Positions 1-9,184 of a DNA stretch of 64,000 nucleotides are shown here, piece by piece. A program made the translations under genes and the position numbers. Origin of the DNA: Diphasiastrum complanatum. Lineage: Eukaryota; Streptophyta; Lycopodiopsida; Lycopodiales; Lycopodiaceae. The stretch spans positions 73,972,919 to 74,036,918 of the forward strand of contig CM055096.1 of the NCBI GenBank assembly GCA_029204225.1, written 5' to 3'. Positions within the stretch are counted from its first letter, which is position 1; the number at the start of each line of letters is the position of its first letter. Below the pieces are notes generated by a model that worked only from the letters and a program-made list of their open reading frames with translations, was not told where the DNA came from and did no database searches.

Positions 1-156
1 CCGCTTGACGATTCCCATTGCCGTGAGCAAAGGCCCGACAAGGGTCATCCACTGAGTGACCATGCTTGCGCTAGGGAGCATCATGATGTCCGTTGCAGTT
101 GGAACATCACGATGGTTGGAGTATCGAGGAGACTGAGAGGTGTTGGTAGAAGACAT
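1..156 (-). CDS. N-terminal 52 codons of an unidentified protein, cut by the left edge
   Basis: An ATG at 156 opens a frame that runs leftward out of the window without a stop. The peptide is Ser/Thr-rich at its start (MSSTNTSQSPRYSN) and then hydrophobic with several Met residues. It lies just after an LTR-like block (about 200-873) read in the same direction, so it may be the gag start of a further LTR element on the left. A sequence ending TTACTTTTCAG lies a few bases before the ATG and could equally be a splice acceptor, so a host exon is possible. I do not recognise the family. Confidence 0.35.
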   Translation of the reverse strand, partial: MSSTNTSQSPRYSNHRDVPTATDIMMLPSASMVTQWMTLVGPLLTAMGIVKR

Positions 157-199
157 GATGACTGAAAAGTAAGTGCGAGTGTATATTAGAAGGCAGGAA

Positions 200-873
200 A
201 TAGTTGGTAGAAAGTTCTGGTCGCGAAATTTTTTTTGCAAGAGCTTCGCTAGCACAAGTGACGAATGAATCAAATTCAGCCTACTTATAGGTGAATTTGG
301 AGGGTCCATTATACAAAATACTAGTTTGGCTGATCAGTTCTAGAAAAAATTTGCAGGCTTGCTCAGTACTGTGAGAGTAGCTTCCAAAATTCTCAGCGAA
401 GGTTTTTGACTAGAATAGCAAGCTGGCAAACGTTCTGAAGATCTAGCGAAGGTTCAACATTCGCCCAAAGACATCATTCGCCTAGGTACTGTAATAAATG
501 CAAATTTCAAGATCTGAACCACCAACCTAAATTTGGCATTTTAAATCCATCTGGCATGTTGGCGAAGGTTCCTCAGTACTTACAGATGCTCGGCGAACGT
601 TCTGAAAATGGCATAATGCTGAACATTCGCCTAAGGTAAAAACAGGTATCAACTGGTGAAAAGAACGTCGCCCAACTCAGTATGGGTATATCTACAGTGG
701 ATCTTGCCTCTAAAAACTTGGCGAACAATTCTAGAACAGTTTGAACGGAAATGACCCAAAAAGTAGTTTTCCAAGTCATTTCCCCATAAAGTTCTGATTC
801 TTGGAAATAGTTCCCTTCAATTTTTCTTGATCTGATGACATTTCTGACTTTTGCTCATCAGTCTTTCCATGCA
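200..873 (-). repeat. Probable 3' LTR of the gypsy element at 0.98-4.8 kb
   Basis: On the minus strand the block starts TGCATGG at 873, directly after a purine run (874-895) that looks like a polypurine tract, about 90 bp beyond the pol stop. It holds a TATA-like CTATAAGTAGG near 285. It carries about nine copies of a short motif close to GGCGAAGGTTC or its complement. The far end near 200 is not defined, and no clear primer-binding site was found there. The partner LTR to the right of gag could not be aligned by eye. Confidence 0.45.
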
Positions 874-982
874 TTTTCCTCTTTTTTTTTTTTTTCCATA
901 CTGTCTTTTCCAAAGAAAACATCAATCAAGTAGTGAAAACAAGAAATTGAAAAACAAGCAGAATAAAACCATAGTCTCGGAT

Positions 983-1865
983 CATGCTAACTGAACTGGC
1001 GGAACGGGCTGCCAAAACTTGCGTAATCGGTTGCCATTCACTGGAGTATCAAAACGTTTTCCATCCAAATGTTCCAGAATAATTGCTCCATAGTTCAGGA
1101 TTTCTTTGACTCTATACGGTCCTTCAGCGGTAACTTCAATTTCCCTTTGATCAGCTTGGTTTTATACATCAAGGCTAGATCTCCTTCTTTCAGATCCTTT
1201 TTGTGTAATCGGCGATCATGGCATGCCTTACGACGGGCTTTCTCTGCTGCTAATGCATGAATTGCCATCAATCTAGTTTCACATAATTTGTGCAAAGCTT
1301 CATGATGCAGTTGTAAGGATTTATCATCATCTAAAAGCTCTGTTGTTGCTATGCGTAGAGATGGTACTAAGAATTCAATCGGCGTGACAACATCTTGACC
1401 ATAAACTAGTTGAAACGGTGTTTGATTCGTGCTACTCTTGTAAGCGGTTCTGAATGCCCATAATGTTGCATGCAATTTATGTTCCCAGTCAGAACGACGT
1501 GCGTCAACTGTTTTTGTCATAATGGTGCAGAGAATCTTATTGGAAGATTTAGCTTGGCCATTACCCCTGGGATAATACGAAGTACTAAACCGGTGTATAA
1601 CAAAAAAGTCTTCCAACAAATAGTTTATTGTTTGATTAACAAAGTGTGTACCATGATCACTGACGATTTCGATCGGACATCCGAATCTAATAATGATATG
1701 CTCATAGAGAAACTTAGCCGTAGATTTTGCATCAGCAACTTTAACAGCTTTGGCTTCAACCCACTTGGTCATATAATCGGTTGCTACGATGATATATCTG
1801 GCTTGAGATCCTCGTGTCGCAGGATGAATAGGACCAATATAATCTAGGCCCCATTTCTCAACGTA
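983..1865 (-). pseudogene. Ty3/gypsy integrase, catalytic core and C-terminus, frameshifted
   Basis: The frame opens with the integrase-core signature EKWGLDYIGPIHP at 1865-1825. It continues through the first catalytic Asp region (ATDYMTKW), SDHGTHF for the second Asp, and STSYYPRGNGQAKSSNK for the third acidic region, where the expected Glu is replaced by Lys (AKSSNK rather than AESSNK). A one-base shift near 1123 moves the end into another frame (GPYRVKEILNYGA to KFWQPVPPVQLA, stop at 983). The N-terminal zinc-binding HHCC domain is missing, because the core begins exactly at a deletion junction shared with the preceding frame. Integrase inserts element cDNA into chromosomes; this copy should be inactive. 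Confidence 0.85.
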
Positions 1866-2338
1866 TAGCGTTTGAAATGCTCTAGCATATCATGCTGGAC
1901 TTCATCTGATTTCTCTTTGTCAAAAGGATTAGCCTTGGATCTTCGTTTAGCCTTCTTTGCAGGAATCGATTGTGGAGGCGATGACTTCCGAGAAGATGAA
2001 TTCTTCTTCGAAGGTGACGACTTCCTGGACGGTGATGTCTTGCGAGAATTCTGACTTGAAGAATCATTCGTGACTTTCCCTTTCCCTTTGTCCAATAAAG
2101 GTGGCACATTCTTGGAATCAACCTTTTGGGGTGGATTTTCCCATTTCAAGACCGTATTATAATGCTGCTTAGCTTGTTTCTTCGTCATTGGTCCTGTAAT
2201 CTTGTCTTCCTTCAATATAACTGCTTTTGGCAGTTTTATTGTTGGTTCATCCGGAATATTATGTACTCCAAATTTGGTAGGATCCATGTGATTTAGAATT
2301 TGGTCATCAGTAAGTTTTGCATTGTCATCATAAGTCAA
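1844..2338 (-). pseudogene. Basic Ser/Lys-rich polyprotein segment next to the deletion junction
   Basis: A 164-codon frame lies between the protease remnant and the integrase core. Its C-terminal half is a basic low-complexity tract (SRKTSPSRKSSPSKKNSSSRKSSPP) like SR-type linkers. It ends GA-stop at 1844, where its last codons overlap the integrase-core opening in another frame. In an intact Ty3/gypsy polyprotein, reverse transcriptase, RNase H and the integrase zinc domain would lie between protease and the integrase core. None is present, so this segment borders a deletion of well over 1.5 kb. Its own function is unknown. Confidence 0.55.
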
Positions 2339-2446
2339 GGCGTGACGGATCTGGTATGGGTTCCGTTGATATCCAAGCTATATTCAGCACGTTCAATGGA
2401 AAAGTGATACGTGTATCCAAAGTTCGATCCAGTAATGAAATCTTGC

Positions 2447-2880
2447 TCAAGTCAGACTTTTATCTTGTTGACACATATTTGTTGCAAGAGCTTGATTCCA
2501 GTTGATAGTATCAGTTTGAGAGTCATAATGAACTCCCCAATTTTTTATTGGTTGGTCACAGGTATGATCCGTTGTTGATGAATCATCATCCTCTTTTTGG
2601 GCTACTAGTTTGATAGTCCAAGTGATCGGATCAACTTTGACTGCACGTTCACAATTTCCAAAAGTGATTTTTCCGGTACCCAATTTATGAATTACTTGTG
2701 CAACTCGTAACCATGGAAGCCCTAATAGGACACAGTAGACATTTGGTGCATTAGGTAAGTCCACCACTACAAAAGTAATGACAAACTAAACTCCAGCAAT
2801 TTTGACAGGTATGTCTTCAACCATTCCTCGCGGATGGTGATCAGCTAGCTTAATGGCAAAAGCCGCTGGCTTAATCTTTA
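2447..2880 (-). pseudogene. Ty3/gypsy retropepsin remnant, C-terminal half
   Basis: In minus-strand order the segment encodes KPAAFAIKLADHHPRGMVEDIPVKIAGV, then a stop, then VVVDLPNAPNVYCVLLGLPWLRVAQVIHKLGTGKITFGN. This matches the second half of plant gypsy proteases (LAD...GMVEDIPVK, then LLG-PWL and a GKITF tail). The catalytic D-[ST/L]-G segment that should precede it is absent, and an in-frame stop interrupts the middle. Retropepsin cleaves the Gag-Pol polyprotein; this copy cannot be active. Confidence 0.65.
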
Positions 2881-3963
2881 TAAGGCACAAAAAAGTGGTT
2901 CTTGATGGGCTTCTGGTTCAGTTTGAGTTAACTTCTGCGCTAATACTTCTTTTGCTTTCGGCACCAACTTCAGAAATTCTCCCAATGTAATATTCATCTT
3001 ACTAGATAGAATATTCATGAGTAACTCTGTTTGCGGTGTTTCCGGTTCAGTCATCTTGAAGGGTTCTTCATGTTGATGCAACTGAGTATCAATATCTGTT
3101 CTTGGATTATACAATGGCTGCACAGATGAAGAACGGACTTCGGCTGCCGCTTTAGCGGCTTCAAGCTCCTCTTCTTCTTGCAAATATTTGATCCACTGCC
3201 TCATATCCTGATATCTCCTCTTTTCGGCATGGAGATTTGGATAGACTCTAGATGCTGTTGGTATATCAGTTGATGGTATAGAATCAGCAGGTACTGGATC
3301 TGCTATAGGTTCTTTTTGCTTTTGAGCTCTGGTAACCACCATCAAGGGTAAACTTGGTTCAGATTGAACTGCTGGTCTTTGCTTGATTGTTATCAAGTTT
3401 ACAGGAGCTGTGACCGGTGGTGACTTTGGTCTTGTTGGACACTCCTTGTAGCAATGCCCATAACCACATTCACGACAGATTGGTACAAATTTACCTTTGT
3501 TTGGACATTCTGCAACTCTGTGATTTTCTCCACAGGCAAAGCATCCAAGCAGCGCTCTAGTCCAATTTCTAGATGCTTGTTGTTGTGCGGCAACATAAAT
3601 AGCATACTGATCTGAAGGACCACTCTTATGATCATTATTGTAATTCCATTGTTCGTTACCTCTGTAAGGTTCTGGTTCCATCAGATTAGCAGAAGGAGCA
3701 GATTGTGTTGGTGGGGCTGGTAAAGCTAGTCGCTCCGGATACCCAAGAGCAGATTGACGAGGTTTGGCTGCAGGATCTTTTCCGCAAAGGGGTTCCTGGT
3801 ATTCCATCTGGGCATATCGTTGCTGGATAATTTGAGGATTAAAATGGTAGTAAGTAGTCTCATGATTAGGTGAATTGCACATATGGCAAATACTGATTGC
3901 CATTCGTTTTTTCAATTGTGGACATTCGTTCACTGTATGATTGCCCGTACAAATGGAACACTA
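2878..3963 (-). pseudogene. Gypsy gag, nucleocapsid part with several zinc knuckles
   Basis: The frame holds several Cys/His modules. The first is CSICTGNHTVNEC immediately after a TAG stop at 3963-3961 that separates it from upstream gag. Next come CHMCNSPNHETTYYH (near 3875), CFACGENHRVAEC (near 3535) and CRECGYGHCYKEC (near 3460). Three of the four use C-x2-C-x3-H-x4-C, one residue shorter between the second Cys and His than the standard retroviral knuckle. Such modules bind element RNA during packaging. The remainder is Pro/Gln/Glu-rich linker. The premature TAG and lack of downstream pol show decay. Confidence 0.75.
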
Positions 3964-4770
3964 GACATTTTCCCGAGTAGGAAAAGTTTTAACAAACTTC
4001 TCAGGTTCCTTGTTCGCTTTTCCATGGAAATCTTCCAAGGCTTTGATCTTTTCATCAAATTGCGACTGCAACTTTTCCATCTGTATTTGCTGGTTCTTTC
4101 CGAGTTTTTCAAACTCATTGAGCATCATCTCTGCAGTAGCGTTGATATTGGTTGATGCGATAGTGGTAGATGTCGTAGTGGTCTGCCCTGTTGTATAAGG
4201 CAACATACCAATATTTGGCTCATCATCTGAATCTTCATCCTCCTCTCGTATTGCATCGTCCATAGCATTTTGCAAAGTTGCATACTCATTATGGCGTTTC
4301 AGCTCGCGTCTAATCCTTTTAGGAAGTCCTGCCAAAAACCACATAATCATGGCATCTTCATTAATCAGCTCGGGTATGCACTCAGATCTGAGGCGTTTAA
4401 CCCGTTCAATATAATCTCGTACCATTTCCCGCTTCCCCATTTTAATTTTACTTAAAAGTAGGAAAGGGTCTTCCATAAGGTTTGAACCGTGTGATAAGGG
4501 CTCGTTTGACAGTTTCCCAATCTGTACGCTCAGTCTTGATTATGATACCAATCTTGTGCTGCACCCGTTAAGGCCATTGGAAATAGCTTAAGTTTGTCTT
4601 GAGGGAAAACTTCGCCATAGACTTCACAAGATTCAGCATAGATTTGGAGAAATCTAACTGGATCTGTTAATCCATTGTACTTGGGTAGATCCAAACGGGG
4701 GTGATCTCCTAACAATGATTGGATTGACTTCCTAGGGAGCAGCTCCAGGAGCAGCCATTTTTGCAAATTG
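3961..4770 (-). pseudogene. Ty3/gypsy gag capsid domain
   Basis: Two frames cover a recognisable gypsy capsid domain. The first carries LPKYNGLTDPVRFLQIYAESCEV...LKLFPMALTGAAQDWYHN (4690-4530), the usual P-x-Y-x-G-x-x-D-P start and L-x-G-A-A-x-x-W-Y core. After a stop and frame change it continues with MGKREMVRDYIERVKRLRSECIPE...FLAGLPKRIRRELKRH (4440-4280), the second half of the domain. A Gln-rich coiled segment (EMMLNEFEKLGKNQQIQMEKLQSQFDEKI) follows. Gag would form the cytoplasmic virus-like particle. A related relic lies at 61.4-61.8 kb on the opposite strand. Confidence 0.85.
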
Positions 4771-4825
4771 AATCAATCAGCCAATGAGATTGGATCTAGA
4801 TTTTTCAATCATAAACTATCTCAGT

Positions 4826-5500
4826 TCAGATCTGCAAAATTTCTTTCACTTGACAACAATCAGATTTCTGATTTTTGGAAAATGATCTATGATCAAGCGA
4901 TCGACACTCCTTAGAATGATGAATTCTCTCAGGATCAGAATCAAATTGCAACAGAATTGTCCAAAAATTTGACAGAGGCTTGATCTGGAAAATTAGAACC
5001 TGAAAATAGTACTGGCAAATGTTTCCTGGGCGAAGGTTAACTCGGCGAAGGTTCATCAGTGCTATTTTTGGTAAAAAATCTTTGATCAGGCTTTTTCTGA
5101 CAAATTTGGTGGAAACAACCTTCGCCAAATTCTTACATAGTGAATCTGACTTAGATAAAGCTAGGGTGGAACTGGCGACGGTTCCAGATACAAAAAAATA
5201 TGGTTTTTGTAGTTTGGCGAGGGTAAAAATGAAGATTTTTCGTGATCTTGACAAAATTAACGTTCGTCGAACTCAAAAATGGTAACCTACTATAAATAGA
5301 ATCCTCAGAAGTTTCAGGGAAGGTTACAAATGTAATATTGATATTTTTGCAATAAAGAGACTTTTTTGACAAAAATTGAACAATATGACATGTGGCCTCT
5401 GCTTATCGTTCGCCGAACTCACTGATGTACCACAATAGTAGATTAGACTGACACAGACTTTGGCGAAGGTTTCTGGTGCTCGGGAAACTGCAATTTTTGT
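4826..5500. repeat. LTR-like region rich in GGCGAAGGTT motifs
   Basis: This block lies where the 5' LTR of the adjacent gypsy element is expected. It holds at least seven copies of GGCGAAGGTT-like motifs or their complement (about 5031, 5051, 5117, 5173, 5215, 5409, 5460), as the 200-873 block does. Its overall sequence does not align by eye with that block. A TATA-like CTATAAATAG at about 5290, followed by AATAAAG at about 5352, reads on the plus strand, opposite to the gypsy gag. It may therefore be a related LTR of another element. The boundaries are not determined. Confidence 0.35.
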
Positions 5501-5645
5501 AAAAAGGTGTTAAAATCTCTCAAAATTTTATAGATCTGAATCACGCCTATGCACAGTAAATCGGAGGTACTATGCTCGCATGTTGCTACACACTTGAGAT
5601 GTTCCACTCAGTCTTATATGCTTTTTGGCATCAAAAGACATTAAT

Positions 5646-5648
<3 letters not shown>

Positions 5649-5706
<58 letters not shown>
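5649..5706. repeat. (CT)n microsatellite, about 29 units
   Basis: A nearly pure CT/TC run. No coding sequence is seen between 5.5 and 6.1 kb apart from this tract. Confidence 0.98.
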
Positions 5707-5709
<3 letters not shown>

Positions 5710-6119
5710 TTGCCCTCTACCTTGTCATTTTCCAGCACCTAACACTCATAAAATCACCTCCATCAAAACTGCACTTGGCCCACCCTCAATTTAAATCCAC
5801 TCTCAAGCTCTCATAACCAAGAATCTCCATATTGGATAAAGAAGTGATTGCAGCCCAACAATGATTGACCTTGCCTCATGCCAAAAGGTCGATGACAAGA
5901 TAGTCTCAAATCTCTTGGTTTGAGACTTGGTTGATTCGCCACTCTACAACAAAAAGCAAAGACAAATTAGGTCCAAGGAGATGTGTGATTTTGAAATTGA
6001 GACCAAAAGCAAGAGTCAAGACATGTAGAATCTTCAATCTAGATTCGAGAGTTGTAGAATCTAGATAACAGTTACTACTAAGAAGTAAGTTGTGACGAGT
6101 ATATACTTGCGATTTTTTT

Positions 6120-6720
6120 TCAATCGATAGATCAACGATGTGTGCAGTGCATGGAGTCTAAAAGATCTTGGGGTAATTTTCCATGACCAAGTCGCCTGGC
6201 ATTGTCAGTAATGATTCGCACAACATTTTGGATCTCCACATCCTTGATGGCTTGCCTGATGTATGAGTAGATGTGCTCACCTATAAGAAATTGCAACAAG
6301 CATTGAGCATCAAATCTCAGTATGTAACATATTTAAAACCCTATTTGAGCATTGACTTGAGCAATGAGCTTCAAAAAAATCAAAATTTAAATTAGCTATG
6401 AGAAATGAGCATTGAAATCCAACACGTGTCATGATCTTGTTTCTTACTTGAAACGATGATGCTAGGTGGCTCTCAAGAACATGGTGCCCACATAGGAAGA
6501 CACTAATATATCAATGATATGTCACCTGCTATTGTCACTCCAACCATCAGTCATTATGATGCACTTGAATTGTTTCCATGATTCATGCCTAGCTAAAGTA
6601 GATGATCCTACTAGAACAAACGAAATAAAAAAAGAAATAATAAAACCTTTGATCACTAGAAGTGACAATCCAAATTCATCATTCAAAAAATTAAATTTCA
6701 AAAACGAAAACATTAGGTCA
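6120..6720 (-). pseudogene. hAT-type transposase fragment (DUF659-like region)
   Basis: The minus strand carries ESWKQFKCIIMTDGWSDNSR (6595-6530), a stop, then IDILVSSYVGTMFLRA. Further on comes EHIYSYIRQAIKDVEIQNVVRIITDNARRLG (6280-6190) ending in SMHCTHR. This follows the order of plant hAT-family transposases: the S-W-x-x-x-G-C-x-I-M-x-D-G-W segment, the L-V-x-S-x-x-G-T-x-F-L segment, then N-V-V-x-x-I-T-D-N-A and a C-x-x-H. These are parts of the RNase H-like catalytic fold. Stops and frame changes show it is dead, and no terminal repeats were located. Confidence 0.7.
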
Positions 6721-7118
6721 TGAGTGTATGATGCTCACTGCATGTGGAGGAACGATCTCCTCTCTAAACAACTCCTAGTCTCGTATCTGTGAGCTGTGGT
6801 GGTGCCTATAGGCATAGTCCAATCTCGAAGACACACAAAAAAAGGTGTGCTCGAATATGCATTGGTTTGCATGTGTAGATCATGTCATAGTATTTGCATG
6901 TCCATCGTTTTGTGCTTGAGCTATCATATGTCGAAGAAACTGTGATATGATCCCATGGATCTCTAGATGTAACCATTACTATCTCTTTCTCTAACTCTTT
7001 AAGACTAACTCTCGTCTCTCGTAACTTTCATTTTTCTCCTAACTCCTGACCTTTAACTTCTAACTTTTAAGTTCTAATAGTCCTAACACCTCTAGTAGCT
7101 AACGCTATTAACCTGTCC

Positions 7119-8440
7119 TCACATAACCATAAGAGAAGCGTTAAGAAACCGATATTGTTGGCAAGCCAACTTTGACAAAAGTGCTGGTGGAGCTGTGTCC
7201 ACTCTCTTAATCATCAAAACATTCATGAGGTGTGGCACATCTAGATTGGCTTCTTGCTCGATCTCTTCCACTGCCATGGGCTCATCCACATGGTTCATCT
7301 GATCCATTTGAATGGTTCACATCTGGTTCCGTGGATATTCTTCTCACCTATGTTGTCCCAAACATCCAAAAAAGAGGTTCTCTCTCTTTGCACGTTTTTG
7401 GTCTTGAGGTGAAGGACGTTGACCTTTTGGGCATTAGGTTGCCCATACAACCCTTTGCCTTTGGGGGTCACTGCACCCCTGCCTTTCTGGTCACCTTGAG
7501 CTTGCCACTGATTGGTTTGACGTTCAAAATTTCTCTTTTTGTTCCATTTTCCCTTGCATCCCCAAGGTTGTTGACTAATAGCCACTACCGCAACATGATT
7601 TAGGTCTCTTTTTCCCTCTTCATAATAAAAAGCCATCTGTTGTTACAGGATGTAAATCTTGAGACTGCAAACAAAAGTGCAAATGGACTCTCAAAGTCTT
7701 TCCACAAAATGAAACACTTGCATGAACATAGGAAATTTTTTGGGAATGCGTAAAAAAGCCTCTTAGTAGCTGTTTGCATAGTCCTGCATGCCCAAGTTAG
7801 CCTGTTTCAATTAAGTCCATAAGTGCATGGACTTATTCTTTTCATCCATAGGCACCCAGTTTTGTGTAACCATCTACCAAAATGCATCCCATGTGGTTGG
7901 AACTAGGTCATTTTCTCTACCTTCCTCCACCATTCTGTGTTGATACTAGAAAGCAATATGTGGCTTCAACAATCATCTCAGTTTCATCATGAATGCCACA
8001 CATCTAGAATGCTTGTTCCCACTTTTGTAACCAATTCTCTATGGCATCAGTAGTCCCCATAGACATTGCTTTAATGACTTTTGGTGGTTTTAGATCCTTG
8101 GTAGTAGGTAGCTTCCTCTTTTGAAACCTCAATAAAGTGTCATGGCCAGTTGACAATGTCCTTTCTGCTTCCATCGCTGTATCACTGACTCTTTTAGGAT
8201 CACTGGTTCCTTTGAACTTGAGTTGTATAATCTGCTTAGGAGTGGCTTCAACACTTTGGAACATACTGCATCAAATCTCTAAGAATCATGGCTAGCTTCT
8301 CCAGGTTGAGCCATATTGCAGAATCTGAGTAGAAAACAACAAACCACCACAATCTGAAACCCTGTTCTTGATGCTTCCCTGAATTTCGGAAATCAGCCTT
8401 TTGAAAGTCTGTTGCAGCCTCAAAAGTAGCCAAAAAACTT
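7119..8440 (-). pseudogene. Second Ty3/gypsy gag relic
   Basis: Read on the minus strand with several frame changes, the segment gives a gag-like order. It starts with QIIQLKFKGTSDP and DAIENWLQKWEQAFRMCGIHDETEMIVEATY (8220-7960). It continues with LVPTTWDAFW-MVTQNWVPMDEKNKSMHLW and LKQANLGMQDYANSYQEAFLRIP (7910-7730), and ends in a basic Gln/Gly/Lys-rich tail (7636-7295). That order is typical of the retrotransposon capsid fold. It differs in sequence from the gag at 3.9-4.8 kb. Many stops are present and no protease or pol was recognised. Confidence 0.65.
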
Positions 8441-8732
8441 CAAAAACCCAGCAAAGGGGTTTGCGGGTTCAAGTCTAGCCTGCTCACAGATCTCTAGGAA
8501 AATCTTCACACTTTTTCAGCCTCCAACTGAAAACTTTCTTGGACAACAGTGATGCATCCAGTAGGGATTTTACCATCCATCTTTTTGAATCTCCAAAGAT
8601 TTAGCAATCCTAAACTTCCAACGACGATCAGCCAAGGCTCTTTGTAGGGTAGTGAGGGTCCAGTAGAACTTAGTTCCCTAATTTGTAGAAGATTTCCAAC
8701 CTTCAAACCCTAAATTGATCCAACTGCCTTTT

Positions 8733-8748
8733 TCTTATGATACCAAAC
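8733..8748 (-). other. Possible primer-binding site of the 7.1-8.7 kb relic
   Basis: The minus strand reads TTTGGTATCATAAG, resembling a Met-tRNA primer-binding site (TGGTATCA). It lies just upstream of the gag relic in the right orientation. Sequence to its right (to about 8.83 kb) holds an AATAAAAAGG-like signal on the minus strand and may be the truncated LTR. Confidence 0.35.
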
Positions 8749-8834
8749 GTTGCACACAAGCTCACAAGACCCCAAGTAGATATACAAAATTACTCAACAA
8801 ATCGGCCTTTTTATTAATCTCAAGCATAGAACCT

Positions 8835-8915
8835 GCGGTACTGGGTACCGCGGATCCCGGTACCGAGGGACCATACTGGTACCGCGGTACCATGTTGGTA
8901 CTGCGGTACCACAAT
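8835..8915. repeat. Cluster of GGTACC / CGGTACCG palindromes
   Basis: Within about 80 bp the hexamer GGTACC occurs four times and GGTACT variants several more, including GGTACCGCGGTACC. It stands at the left edge of the GC-rich transposon island and may be its subterminal repeat zone. Confidence 0.7.
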
Positions 8916-9184
8916 ATAATATATTATTTAATATTTAATATTTTTTAACCTAAACCTACCCACCCCCCTCGCATTTCATCTCAAATTTTTCTGCGCCCTC
9001 CTCCGCCCTGCCATCACTGTTGTTTTTGCCTACCTGCCTTCTGATTCCTTGCGTCACCCTTCGCCCACGCAACGCCTTGCCTTGCATCTGACTTGCTTTG
9101 CCCTGCCTTCGCCCATTTTCAGCGTCTCTCCAACAGTGAACCGTGCTGTTTTTTTCCAGCAATCCATCCCTCATTTCATCTGCA

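Noticed and set aside
4540-4560. GATACCA as a primer-binding site
   Set aside because: It lies inside the gag coding sequence at the W-Y-H-N codons and has no LTR beside it.
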